Shown piece by piece: positions 46,481 to 58,813 of a stretch of DNA of 64,000 nt. The translations under genes were made by a program, and so were the position numbers. Numbering within the stretch: the first letter of the stretch is position 1; each line of letters opens with the position of its first letter. The notes under the pieces were generated by a model that made no database searches, was not told the origin of the DNA, and saw only the letters and a program-made list of their open reading frames with translations. The DNA is taken from assembly GCA_964035015.1 (NCBI GenBank), contig OZ036014.1, positions 5,175,495-5,239,494 on the forward strand. The letters are read 5' to 3'. Origin of the DNA: Corallium rubrum (taxonomy: Eukaryota; Cnidaria; Anthozoa; Scleralcyonacea; Coralliidae).

Positions 46481-46637
46481 CTATAAAAAAATAAATAGGA
46501 CAGATGATATTTTATTTCAAAATGATCATTAGAAAATGCCCTGACATCTTCTTTCTGATCTTCGCACTGCTAGCTGGTATCCAGGGTATCAAAATGTATA
46601 CCAAGCAAATTATATACAGTAAGTATTATAAGTATTA

Positions 46638-46950
46638 TACCATGACTTGAGGGAAATTACAGTGATTAAATTTTCCCTCAGCTGTTTTACAAATCTTCCC
46701 GAGGCTAAGGCAAAATTTAATCATTAATTTCCCTCAAGTCATGGTATGAGTTTGTAATACCATGATATTCATGCTTAATGTCCCTTGTGAGGAGTAAAAT
46801 TGAATGAACATTTGATGTTCACTCATGCATGTGAATGAGGAGAAAATTAGAAATTTTCCCCAAAGCAGGGAAATTAGAGATTAAATTACCCAGTGAGAAC
46901 AAAAGAAATCAAGTCAATCATGGTATTACCTTATAAATTACCAGGTGAGC
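46638..46950. repeat. Inverted-repeat element in the accessory gene intron
   Basis: ACCATGACTTGAGGGAAATT and its complement (to 46745) form arms around a short spacer, with further related sequence to 46950. Non-coding. Confidence 0.6.
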
Positions 46951-47057
46951 TTCCAATGCCCCTTTATCATTTGACATTTTATCTATCTGAACTCTGTAAG
47001 TGGTCTATACTATAATAATTATTAAGAATTAAATATATTCAAATATACTCGATGTAC

Positions 47058-47128
47058 CTTTCTGTGAGAGTGAAACCAAGGAAATCATCTCGTTGCAACA
47101 AAGTTTTGTAGACTTGTTTTGTAATTCT
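47058..47128 (-). CDS. CACTA accessory gene, exon 2
   Basis: 23 residues (RITKQVYKTLLQRDDFLGF), phase 0 in, phase 2 out, with good splice sites. Confidence 0.7.
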
Positions 47129-47646
47129 CTAGAAAAAATTAATATATAATAACTAGAGGATATTACATGATGTGATGATGGCACAAAGATATGAATTCTA
47201 TCTTCCAATGGTGAAAACAATATTTTTTTAAGTAAGTGTAGCAAATGAGTAAAATATAGAAAATAGCATATTTTCTAGCAAAACTTGGAATTTACCGTAA
47301 AAGCTCTATCTCCCCCCCCCCCCCCCACACACACACACCCCCCGCCATCGGCCCTCACCCTGCCGTATGTAAATGCTCTTTCTCATTCTGACGTATGTGA
47401 TTGAGTTGATGACTTACGAAAGTATTGATTTACGCACGGTGCCCGTTTTAGTAGATCAGTACTTTCGTAACAAGTGTATCCATTCAATCGCATACGTCAG
47501 GTTGAAAAAAAAATCGAAAAAATCGCGCGCGTGTAAACAGAACATGTATTAAATCTGAAGTGGCTTTATAAACTGTGTATTTCATTCATTAATCGAGGAA
47601 CATCAACCGACAAACAAAAATATTTCAAAAATATAAAGTGAATTAC

Positions 47647-47913
47647 CCGACATTGCGTAGGCACTCGCACTTCTTGCACTCTTCGTCTTTTTCTTTTGGT
47701 TTCGGGAGGAGATTGATTTGTCGCTTCACCCAGCTTTTGTTCCAAACTCGCAAATGCCTGACGATTTTTCTCATCTCTCTGCTTCAACTCTTCCCGCAGG
47801 ACACGATTCTCCTCATTCAACTTCTGATTTGTGCGCGCAATTTCCTCAAGGAAAATCAGCACTTGATCTTGACCTCCTTGCCTCTCTGTATCACGGGCAT
47901 TCGTTGTAGCCAT
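47647..47913 (-). CDS. CACTA accessory gene, exon 1: coiled coil with basic end
   Basis: 89 residues from ATG. Residues 15-60 are a heptad-like Leu/Glu/Lys/Gln coiled coil (LIFLEEIARTNQKLNEENR). They are followed by TKRKRRRVQEVRVP, a likely nuclear localisation and DNA-binding segment. Donor GTAATT in phase 0. The five exons together would encode about 297 residues, possibly the counterpart of the small DNA-binding protein (TNPA type) of plant CACTA elements; that role is inference. It is transcribed away from the kinase gene, sharing about 390 bp of upstream sequence. Confidence 0.75.
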
Positions 47914-48304
47914 TTAACGCAGTTGGTGCGAGATCAAAGTAAAAAAATTCGCTGTTCAACAACCTAACACCACGAAGCAAACCTGCAACTGGCTGTTGGA
48001 AAATGAGCGCAATTTTGAATAATTGGCGCGCAATGACTTGATTTTATATATGGTCGGTACATAAGACCCCCTAAATTAGATATCGATATACCTATTAGCC
48101 GGTGGTGATGCCATTGACTCGCTTATTTTTAAAACCTTTTAGAATACCATAGCCTTTCAGAAAATATGTTTGTAACTTATGTAGCTATGCCAGTTACATA
48201 TGGAATCAGATAGGATTCTAAATCTTGCAATTTTATAAATATCCACTGAACAGATTTTATAGTAGAGGGCCAACTTCCCGCTCATCTGTTAATATCCGGT
48301 TAAA
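47914..48304. promoter_or_regulatory. Shared upstream region between accessory gene and kinase gene
   Basis: 391 bp between two divergent start codons, so probably a bidirectional promoter. No clear TATA box was identified. Confidence 0.45.
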
Positions 48305-48806
48305 ATGCACTTTGAACCTTTTGTCATCTGGCTTTGGCGCCAGAAATCATTCGAAATGGAGGGAAAGAACTCGAAGATGTCTCACTGCAATGCTGTCGGG
48401 TTCGCTGTTAGTAAGTATGGTCAAGCTAATGCGCCTTTACCGTGCTTATTAGCAGATCGTGCGAGCGGTTTTTCGCTTGCTGACGATCGGCCATACCAAA
48501 ATCAGCATCTTGAAAGCCAAGCAGTTAACGTCGCCACCTCCACTTCTGGCAAGTCAACTAGAAGAAACATAGAATTGCTACGAAAGAAAAGGAGTCGCAG
48601 AAACAAACAGAAGCGTGAGTCGTTTAGAAATCTAAGTCGAAAGGAAAGAAGAACGAAATATTCTCGAGGAGCAAATCAAGCAATAATCAAAGGACTCGAA
48701 GATAAATTGCACAAGGCAGAACAGGATTATATTCAAGAGAGAAGGCTCTCGAAACTCTGTCGGACCAGTTACCAGAAGGAGAAAGATAGAAAACTCAAAA
48801 TCTTAG
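48305..48806 (+). CDS. Transposon-borne kinase gene, exon 1: basic/coiled-coil N-terminus
   Basis: Open from ATG 48305 (a second ATG at 48356 is equally plausible) to a GTGAGA donor, ending in phase 1. Residues about 80-125 are strongly basic (RKKRSRRNKQKRESFRN, SRKERRTKYSRG), a likely nuclear signal or DNA-binding part. They are followed by a short helical segment (IIKGLEDKLHKAEQDY). No family recognised for this exon on its own. Confidence 0.7.
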
Positions 48807-49810
48807 GTGAGATTTTTGTTGTGCATGTATTTCTGGATTTGTGCCCTTCAGTCTGAATATAAAACTTACATTTTGATTCATGCTTGATAGTAAAGCATTT
48901 ATAAATCAATATTTAAATGATACATGTATGAGTTTATTAGCCTTTAAAGGACTAAAAAATAATGGTTTATCTAGATTGTGATTAGCTTGTTCAGGTCTGT
49001 ACCGCCTGTTGAGGAACTAATTCTTCAGAGCATGCCTCGATGCCTACTGTATTAGCTGCCTTCTGAAGGAACAGTGCTATCCATGCTTTGAACAACTTAA
49101 CTTAAATTTTATTTGGAGAATTGAGCTATCAGATAAATGACTCCCTATTTGGAAGATAAAATATTAATTTGGATGTTCAAAACATGAGTTTATGCAAGGA
49201 TTTATCCACCAGATACTGTAGGAGTTAATTACTTGTGGAATTATGTGTTGGAAATTCGTCAGGAGTTTACTGCAATTTTTAATAATAAGAATTCTTAGGG
49301 TGCAGGCATATTGGTGGTTTTCAATCAATCCCTTGAGAATTGCAGGGCAAAGGCCAAGTGGGCATGTTAATTGGAAGGTACAATAACATTGAATATAATA
49401 TTCTTTTGTATTAACCAACCAACATGCAACCCAGCAATACATATCAATAACATTGATGTAATTGCAATCTCATACTGCAATTACCCAGTTTCCTGAACAA
49501 ATCCAAAATGGGAAATACATGTAGAGGGAATAATTATATGGTTTTTGAATAAAATAGCCCAACACTAGGTTGGGTGGTAAATTATCAAGGAAAGTAGGAT
49601 ATGCTGTAAAATGTAATACATGTACAGTAGTTATGAATATTTATTTTAAAACCAATGGGTTTTTATCCTCAGTACTCAACCTTGCCTTTCTCTTTTTTCA
49701 TGGCTATCCTAGACTGTACAGTACAGTATGTGCTTTTGGTCTTGAAACACTTCTTCCTTAGTATTACTGTACTAATCTTTAAAAAACTCTTGCTTTCAAA
49801 ATTTGTAGAG

Positions 49811-50008
49811 GTCCTAAAATTCTGGAATGTAAAAATTTAAAAGAAGAAAATGCAGGTGATTCAATAACCCTTGGAAAGGGAGCTTTTGGAAATTGTAAGA
49901 AGATGGTGTATAGAGGAATTATTGTCGCTGTAAAAGCATACCATGATTATGTTGATGTAAATTTTGTTCAGTTGGAAGCTGATGCTATCAGTCAGTTTGA
50001 TCACCCAG
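49811..50008 (+). CDS. Transposon-borne kinase gene, exon 2: kinase N-lobe
   Basis: 66 residues, phase 1 at both ends. Glycine-rich loop LGKGAFGNCKK, VAVKAY with the ATP-binding lysine, and a helix-C glutamate in FVQLEADAI, ending QFDHP just as N-lobes end before strand 4. The acceptor is TAGAG|GT; the AG three bases earlier would give a stop. Confidence 0.85.
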
Positions 50009-50267
50009 GTAATAAATATTTATAATACATTTATTTATTTCACAAATGCCCAATGTGTCTATAGTGTCTGATGAATTTTAACAATTATTAGATGAGTTGG
50101 AGCATATCAAGAATTATCAAAACTGAAAAGGATAACACAAACCAAGGTGTTAATATTCTTGATATCAGAGGAAACTCCAATTCTATCTCTATTCACACCT
50201 GCCGGCCATGTGCAGTGTCCAGATATTAAAATAATGCAACATAATATAAGATTATGTTATGTTACAG

Positions 50268-51720
50268 CAGGGGCGGATTTAGGGTACGTCAAACACGTCA
50301 CGCGACGTAGACAAAAATCCCAGACTAATTTATTCATGAATTAATTAGTTGGAAACATTTGAAATTTGAAAATTTCAAGTTTTAAAAATATTCAAATTTT
50401 TAAAAATTTTATATGAATTTATGAATTTTTGAAATATTCAAAAATTTCATTTTTGCACGTATTTAGCGCTGCTATATCGAGAAAAAAATTAATAATTCTC
50501 TGACCCAGTCCTCGGCTGGAGGACACTTAGTCTACTTCATGTAGCCTGAACGAAACTGTTCATACGGTAGGGATAGAGAGGGATGCCATTTACAAATGTG
50601 GATAATTAAACTACGTCAAAATGGCCGACTACGTCAAGATAACGAGCACTGATTGGACAAAGACAATAGAGATACGTCGGAAGTAGTGGGACTACGTCGG
50701 AAGTAAAATATTTTGACGTTCTTGGCTTTTGATTGGCTAGCAAAGGATATTTCGACGTACACGGACTACGGCAAGAGTGACAGACTACGGCATAACCAAG
50801 CTGCCTGAGCCAGCAGTCAATCTTCTGCTTGAGTTCGATTATGGCGTTCTAAGAGACACAGAATGAAAACGATGAATTGTCGAAGACGATCTGTTGCGAT
50901 TTGACAAAGAAACTCCAATCGTGTGGATTCCTCGTGGGTCAAGAGTTTTCGGCGCAGATTGGCAAGCCATTTATACATCGGGTGATCGGGATATCGACGC
51001 AGGCATATATTCCTCAGTATGCTAAAGCTGTTTCTTGAAAGAAAGTTAAGAAACGTTGTATTGCTTTAAGGTGAGTGGATACTATTTTATCTTTAGTTCC
51101 TCAGACTTGTGCAACCATAAAAAGCGTAAATTATTTAAATTAGATGGGATATGTAGAGCTCTCAAGTATATTTATGAATAATTCATCATATTATTAAGAT
51201 AATGAGATGTGTTACAAATATAAGTAATCCATCACTGAATATTATAATTAAATAATCTTAGCTACTGTAGCCGAAAGTTTGGAACAATTTTAGATCAATA
51301 GCAACAGAATGTAAATTTAAAAAAAGGTAAACATTAATTTATTAAAAAAAGGCAGAAATTAGGCTTATATACTATTTCATCATCATTATTATTATATATA
51401 CAATATATGTGAAGTAGCAATTTTCTAGGCTATACCAACAATGTTATATTATTAAGTTACTTAATATGACAGTAAATACCTTCTTGGGCTGATTATGGAA
51501 CATCGATAACTTAGATGCTGTGTAGTGGGCTTGAGGGGGTATATATTGTCCATAGTTTGTTAATTATTAATGTATATACTAGTTCTATTTTCAATAAAAG
51601 GGATCTACACCAAACAAGCAAATTTTGCTTTCTTGTAGATTCCCCATCACTGTAAATTATTATTTTCTTCTTTCATATCTATTTGTACTATCTATATTAT
51701 CTTGTGATGAAATAAAGTAC

Positions 51721-51806
<86 letters not shown>

Positions 51807-52573
51807 TTGGGGGGGGGGGGGAAGAGAAAAAAAATACTTGGTAGTTACTAGTTAGTATGAGTATGACTTGGGATGATGTAGAGAGATGAGCTTCTCTATG
51901 TCCATGAAATGTCCCATGTGGTCTATTGATACTAAAACTTCTTCTAATCAGACAGTGTTTGGCTGGATAGAGGTATTAAGGCGAGTATCTGGTGCCTCAA
52001 AACCAGACAACTCAGAGTAAATAAGGGGTAAATATTAGGTACTTAAGAATTAAGATGACTAGGATGCCCATGAAATGTGGCATACAGTATGGTCTATTCA
52101 TATTGCTTCTTCTAATCAGACAGTGACTGGCTGGATAGAGGTATGTGTTAAGGCGAGTATCTGGTGCCTCAAAACCAGACAGCTTGGCAGCTAAGGGATT
52201 GCAGCAAGTGGCTGCGATTGACCTTACAAAATATTTTGGAGCCTTGGCTGTCCATGTCAAATTCACTGTAGAACAGTGATTCGTAGGCATGCTGATGATG
52301 AGCTCTGATATGGAGCAAAACAGTCCTAAAAAGTTGTCTCCAATAATGATAAAAAAAATGCAAAAACCAAGTCCTTAAGAAATCATAAAACGTTGTATAA
52401 AAAACACAAGTTAAAACTGTAAGATTTTTCTAAATAGTCTTGTCAGAATGCAGGAAATGCCATTTCAGGGAACCAAATTTTAAAAAATTTCCGGGGGGGC
52501 ATGCCCCCGGACCCCCCTAGAAATAATATTTCCGGGTTTGACGTACTCTGAAAAATTCCTGTATCCGCCCCTG
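50268..52573. mobile_element. hAT-like element nested in the kinase intron
   Basis: Inverted ends CAGGGGCGGATTTAGG and CCTGTATCCGCCCCTG are flanked by a perfect 8-bp target duplication TGTTACAG (50260-50267, 52574-52581). 2.3 kb, with no convincing transposase frame. Internal features are a (TA)n run at 51722-51801 followed by poly-G and a tandemly duplicated block (about 51896-52015 and 52068-52190). Confidence 0.9.
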
Positions 52574-52619
52574 TGTTACAGTACAGTAGATGCTAATGTA
52601 CCCACCATACAGGAACCAG

Positions 52620-52710
52620 TTGCAAAAATGCAATGTTAGACCTGACTGGAAACGCACACACAACCCTGTGATACTAGTGCAGTGCTCTGACCACTGAGAA
52701 AATGTATTAA
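52620..52710 (-). repeat. tRNA-SINE-like fragment
   Basis: On the minus strand CTCAGTGGTCAGAGCACTGC resembles a polymerase III A box, and CACAGGGTTGTGTG sits where a B box would be. It is a fragment within the kinase intron. Confidence 0.5.
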
Positions 52711-53279
52711 TACAAAGATTTTGTTGTGGTGAAAAATTTAAATATAGCATGGGAAAACATTTTTACCAAGGTACATTTTTATACTGGATAGTTCTGAAAA
52801 GAACTGTTCAAAAAATTCATTTTTAACCTGATGTTGTCATAACGTTTCACATAAATATAGACTCAAGTTCTTATTTTAGTTAGCAGATATTGCATCTGAA
52901 GAGTATAGTAAAAAAAGAGCAGTCACAAAATACATAGTGTTTCTTTCTAGAATTAAATGTACGGTACTATGCTCCAGATCTTTTATTCTTCTTCTGCTAA
53001 GTCTCAAACAGTTCTCTTCAGAACTATCTAGGATAAAAATTTACCATGGTTAATATGTTTTCCCATGTTATGTCTTAAAATGTGAAAATTCTTCACTCAA
53101 AATTTTCCTTCACCATACATGTGAACACATACAGTGTAGTTTAATCAAATGAAATGTCAAATGTTACTTACAGTACATGTATACTGTAATAGCCATTTGA
53201 TCTGTCACCCTCCAACTTTTGTGGGATTGATTAATTGCAACCAATCATTAGATTTACTTACACAAAATAATTCTTATAG

Positions 53280-53851
53280 GATTACCATTGTTATTTGGAG
53301 TCTGTCTGAATGAGAAGCCCTACCTGATGGTAACACAATTTCATGGGATTAATGGCAATTGCATGACATTTCAAAATGCTATGCAATCATCTGTGGTTAC
53401 ATCATTGGCCAAGTGGATTAGACTATTCAGAAAAACTGGAGAAGCTTTGCTCTATGTCCATGAAAAAGGTTTTCTTCACAATGACATCAAAGGTGATAAT
53501 ATCTTGCTGTCAGCCCAAGGCTCTGGTTTAAATCCAGTCCTCACTGACTTTGGTAAGTGCCGTACAACAAAAAATCCTAAGAAGTATAACCTAACCCTAG
53601 ATGAGCAATGGAAATATCGAAAATATCACTGTCATATTGCCCCAGAACTTATTAAAGGGACACATAGTCAGTCATTTAAGTCAGATATTTATGCGTATGG
53701 TCTCCTTCTATCTCAGACGTGTAAGTTAATTGCACAGTGTAAGCAATCTAGAATTCTTAACGACATACATATAGCTTGCATGCGCAGGAAAATTGAGGAC
53801 AGGCCAACAATGCATGAAATTGTACCCAAATTAAAATTTCACTCAGTCTAA
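53280..53851 (+). CDS. Transposon-borne kinase gene, exon 3: kinase core and C-lobe
   Basis: 190 codons including stop. LPLLFGVCL (strand 4) and a hydrophobic hinge (YLMVTQF), then the catalytic loop HNDIKGDN with Asp, Lys and Asn in place. The magnesium-binding DFG, an activation segment ending in APELIKG, SDIYAYGLLL (helix F Asp) and the RPTMHEIVPKL helix-I arginine follow. All canonical catalytic residues are present (HRD is HND). Exons total 1,272 nt and 423 residues. Nearest type appears to be the tyrosine-kinase-like/Ser-Thr group; exact family uncertain. A possible AATAAA lies at 54324. Confidence 0.88.
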
Positions 53852-54719
53852 GTTAACTCCCAATTTATTGATTAATCGATTTTTCTCCATTCCATTCCCT
53901 TTTTGGCAATCGATAATTTTGAATACATCACATTATCCACAACAACAGTGCACAGCGACATACAGTACTGCTCAGAAATAACCTAACAAAAACCGAGGTC
54001 AAACCTAGGTTTAACCTCAGCTTAATCGTAATAATAATAACTCTGTTCAGTGTCAGTTAAACTGTCTCTAAATCACTATGAATCAAAATATGGACTGTTT
54101 TCTGTATTACTAGATAATTTTATTGTGCTTTACTAAAGTTTATTAGCATTTCTGTCATTGTTTAACTTAACCTCAACCACACTGTTAGGTTATTTCTGAG
54201 CAGTACTGTACCAAAACAAAATGTAGACATTTTATATACAGTGTACTGTATATAATTTATTCCCTATTTTACATAATATTCTATAAATATGTTAATTTTT
54301 TTAGTTTTCATTCTTATTGTGTAAATAAATTTCAATGGGAAAAATTAGTAAAATGGACAGTTAATCGATTATATCTATTTGAACCGATGGTTGCACCTCT
54401 GAGTTTACTCTCTACTACAGTTCAATTTTTTTACTTGTCAAAGGAAGAGCCCTTGGTCATGCTAGACATTAATGGGAGAATTAGTTTTAATATAATACAC
54501 ACCATACAGTACAATATACTGTACCAGTAAAGTAACTGAAATGTTACCTGACCTACTGTAATATAAATATGTACAATTGGATTTTTGGTCAATATTGCAT
54601 GTAGATGTACTTTAAAGTGAAAGGCAAAGTAGATTACAGCTACAGAACTGTATATGTTTTGAGGATTCATGTACCGGTACATTTTTGGCAGTTTCAAGTA
54701 TGTACTTACTTGTTACCAG

Positions 54720-55045
54720 CATATAATTTTAAAAAGCCCCATATTGAAAGAGACATGAGTTATTTCAAATTTTTTATTAAAACTAACGTTTCGTTGCTAA
54801 TCCTGCAACATCTTCAGAGTGAATAATTATTTACAAGGTTATCTCGACTTATATGCTAATATATAAGATAACCTTGTAAATAATTATTCACTCTGAAGAT
54901 GTTGCAGGATTAGCAACGAAATGTTAGTTTTAATAAAAAATTTGAAATAACTCATGTCTCTTTCAATATGGGGCTTTTTAAAATTATATGCTGGGCTTTA
55001 ATATTCCTGACAAGATTACGCTTTCCGCCTGGTTCGTCTATTGCT
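54720..55045. mobile_element. Inverted-repeat element with 12-bp target duplication
   Basis: ACTTGTTACCAG occurs at 54708-54719 and 55046-55057. The body has arms to 54850 and 54862-54993 around a short loop, plus a 50-bp unpaired tail. Each arm contains CTGAAGA, a 5-bp stem GTTGC/GCAAC and GAAA, resembling a hammerhead core. A Penelope-like origin is possible. Confidence 0.6.
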
Positions 55046-55455
55046 ACTTGTTACCAGTCTCCAAAATGAAAGTAATGAAATCTATACAATGGCAAAGCTT
55101 ATACAAGTTTGTGTCACACTTTGTCAGCAAACCTTGCTTGATGTGACAAATTGTCCTCTTTCTCTTCTACCAAAGCGAGGTTTGATGTAAAAAAGAATGT
55201 GATGAACAGTAAACTTGCATAGTGCCATACAAGTTCTAAACTTGTATGTAAGTTTTAAACTAGTTTCAGCTTGCTGACAATGACAAAAGTATGTAGTCTT
55301 CACACAGTATAGTAATATAATCTTGACACAGTATTGTATATTCAGCAAAGTATAGAGCTGTTACAGAGCATTTACTACAGTGCTGTACATACTGTACAGT
55401 GTAGCATGTTTGTCATTCTCATTTTTTGAGAAGATACATGTAGGAGAACAAATTG

Positions 55456-58156
55456 TCATAAGAAAGTTCTTCTAATGATAGGAGATACAGCTACACCATT
55501 ACTGCCATTAAATTTTGATAGTTTTGCACTTGCATATTTGGAGTGAATTCTCTGTACAGGAATAAATGATGAAGGGCCCCCTTCTTGACAATCAGATAAC
55601 CATACCTGTACAGGACTGCCAATTATTGTACTATCTTCGTCTGGTTTGTACCATTTTACACAGGCAAAGGTGTGAGAAACATATTCTCCATCTAAGACTA
55701 GCACATGTGTAAAATAATAGTTGACTGTTCCTGGTGACAGGAAAAATGATGTCTTATTGACAACCCCACAATTTGCTGGCCACGAGGCAAGAATTTTTGC
55801 AGATCGTATTCCTCGAGGTTCAATTTTTGAACCATACATTGTTGTTGCAATAGTTACTGACCCATACTTGTGGATTAACATGCTCATATCATTCTCTGAT
55901 ATTGAAGCTGCAGGATAGAGCATCTTGTAAACTTCAAAAGAAGTTTGGCATCATCTGAATCCAAAGAGCTTAATTTGTAATTGGATGGAAGGAACACAGC
56001 TGATTGATTTTTCCACACAGCCCCAATAGGCATGGGTGATGCTATACTGAGGTTATGAACTGCCCAACGATCAGCCCAATTTGAATTGTGGATCCAATTT
56101 CTACTTCTATCTTCTGCAACATCAGTACACAGGTGAAGAAGGTCTTCTTTGAACAGGCTAGGAAATGACTTTTCTTCAAAGAAGTGTGACAACTTAAACT
56201 TTCTCATCAGCTGTAACTCGACTGATCTCTTGTTTGTGGGAATACTTCCTAATATTCCATTGAACCTCTCAAAGCTAAAACACCAAAAGCTTGCTACTGG
56301 TCCATGGTCCAACACAATGTCCTTTAGGTGACAGTGAAGGTGAATGTTAGGAGTAATTACCTCCTTTCCATACAATTCCTCAACTCGTTTGCCAAACTTG
56401 GTAAACAATCCATCTGCAATGTCCATATCTGCTCGTGATATGACTGGTTGGCAAATGTACCTGCATGCAAGTACAAATGTCTGCCAGCACTTGAAATGAT
56501 CATCTTGTATAATATTCTTTAAACAATACAATGAATAAGTCAGGGTCCAGTTTTTCCACTGTTCAGCAGTGTAACAACCAGAATTTGATGATATTTTGGC
56601 AGGGAGTCTGCCAATGTCACTTGGGACTTCCATTGTACCAATACGCTGCTCGATATTCTGTACATCTTTCTTCGACAGGATACTATTATTCCACAAGTGA
56701 AACATCATTTTGGCTGTGCCAAGAAATAAATTATGCATAGGATCAACTGTGAAGAAGCGGATAGCATCAAAATATGGAAGATCAAGTAGAATACTATAGT
56801 GTGTTATACCATTGTCCCTGCAAAATTTAACTTGTTTTGACTGTGTTTTTATCTTGTCTACTTTTTTGGACAATTGTCGATGCCGCTGATTGGTTCTGGG
56901 CACCCAATTTTCTTTGTCAAAACCAGAGTAGTCCCTTTTGACTCCAAAACCTCCAGGAAACGCCTTCAGACAATGCAAGCAACCGTGAATTGCCGAATGA
57001 CTTTTAAATCCACCCAACTTTCTAATTGCAGGAACATCTGCTGAAACTGACATCACAGCTGCCCTAAATGTTATGGGAAACCGACATAGGGTAGATTCCA
57101 ACTTCATGCCTTTCCACAAACACTGCAACTCTTCCACAGCTGGTTTAAGAAATTCATTCAAGTTTTTAGGTTCTTTATTCATTGACGGTACAATGCCAAT
57201 GACAATGACGTTCTCCCATTTGAACCTTTCAGCCCTTGGCAGATTCAATAAAACCAGATAGAATACTCCAACTGAATAATCTTTTCTTCGGTTCAAAGGC
57301 TGGAAGAAGTCAAAGTTTAGCATAAAACCATAATTCCGGGGTGCTTTCAAAAAATCCGTTCCATTAACTGTCAGGAATTCTTTCCAAATTTTTCCATCAT
57401 AAAAGTCTGCCATTTCATCATTGTTCATTGACCTGTTTCTCCAGTGTTCACATTTTTCAGCAAAACCTTCTTTTTTAAGAAGTCTTTCCAAGGCATTAAT
57501 TATGCTGTTGTAACAATAATATTTAATGGGATAGAAACAACTCTTTCCATTCTTCAGCTGCACTTTATAGACAAGGGCTTCACCACATGTTACTTTTTTC
57601 CTCGTGAGTAATGGAATCCAGAACATAATTTTCCAACTTGTTTATTATTCACAATTGTCAGACACTCATTATACTTATACAGTTTACAACACTTTGGACA
57701 GACAACATACTTATCAAAGTCATCCCTGTCAAAGTGAAAAAACTGCCTAAGCATAAAAAGTGTTCCAGGAAAGACTGTTATAAGCTGGGTGAGTGTGTCA
57801 TTTGGAATTGCCACCCCCAATACTTTCAACCAAGCACCCAAAAAACGTAGGAGCCATGCCATTCCATTGTCACTAATATGGCATGAGAGTTGCCACATTA
57901 AAAGAAAATATACAAGCCAAAATACCAATGAATGTACCATACCCTTTTGTTGTTTTCTTTGATGATCAGGAAGCGGTGAAGGTTCTCCATTCAAATCTCG
58001 TTGAAGATCACTTGGGAGAACATTATCCCAAACCTCTTCACTATCCTCATCATCGGTCGATGAGTCTGTCACATGACTTTCACATTCTGAACAGTCAGAG
58101 TCTTGTTCATTTTCAGTGCAACCAGTACCAGGGTTGTTGTCATGGTCAGGCAAATC
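55456..58156 (-). pseudogene. CACTA transposase, exon 3 (Tnp2-like), with two frame breaks
   Basis: About 900 codons in three frames. The first segment (58156 to about 57620) has an acidic start, a hydrophobic region and a CPKC zinc motif. The middle segment (about 57626-55884) has the Tnp2 core: GVFYLVLLNLPR, SADVPAIRKLGGFKSH, HGCLHCLKAFPGG, then a DUF4218-like part (HLHCHLKDI, GPVASFWCFSFERFNG). The last segment (about 55923-55456) has the C-terminal HTFACVKWY and SFIPVQRI. Each switch needs one missing base, so the copy is either inactive or has sequence errors. It would cut and paste the element by recognising its ends. Confidence 0.85.
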
Positions 58157-58748
58157 CTAATTGCAAACAATGTTAAAATAAGTTGTAGTCTACACAAAAC
58201 AGGAAAAAAGTACAGTGTATTTTTTCTCTATGTACTGTACCAACTACTCAGTGTACTAAATGTTCAACCTATTCTACATCAATACAAACAATTACATGTA
58301 CATGTAAATCCAATCTAGTGTAGAATAGAGACTATAATTATTATAATATTATACTCTAATTATCTCCAGGTAATTTGCAGTTTCCTGAATTGCTCTCTGA
58401 GTCATATGCAATAATTCGCAACATGTTCTCAATTTATTCTAAAATTTTGCAATGGCTGGATACATGTGAATTTCATGATGCATGTGAAATTGTGGCATGT
58501 GACTTTTTGTGTCACAAAATCATGGACATCAGTACTGATTGAATCAGAAAAAGATGAAATAAGGGCTTTAATGCTGACTGAATAGCAAATATTTAAGCGA
58601 TATGGCAATGCAATCCATAGGTGGTGAATACGATCACAAAGTAAGTTATAATATATAATATAGTATTTTTTAAAACTAATCTTGACTGCAAATATTTCCA
58701 TTCTGGTTGTGCAATATTAATGCTGCAATAAATCTATACAGTACTCAC

Positions 58749-58813
58749 CAAGTCTGAGTCTGGCATCCTGTCTGAATGAGAATGGGCATCTTCATTTACT
58801 GCGTTGTTGGAAT
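58749..58813 (-). CDS. CACTA transposase, exon 2
   Basis: 22 residues (DSNNAVNEDAHSHSDRMPD), acidic and linker-like. Phase 1 in and phase 0 out, GTGAGT donor. Fits exons 1 and 3. Confidence 0.65.

Noticed and set aside
52012-52363. Possible transposase remnant in the hAT-like element
   Set aside because: Two short minus-strand frames show no hAT motifs and arise from an internally duplicated block.
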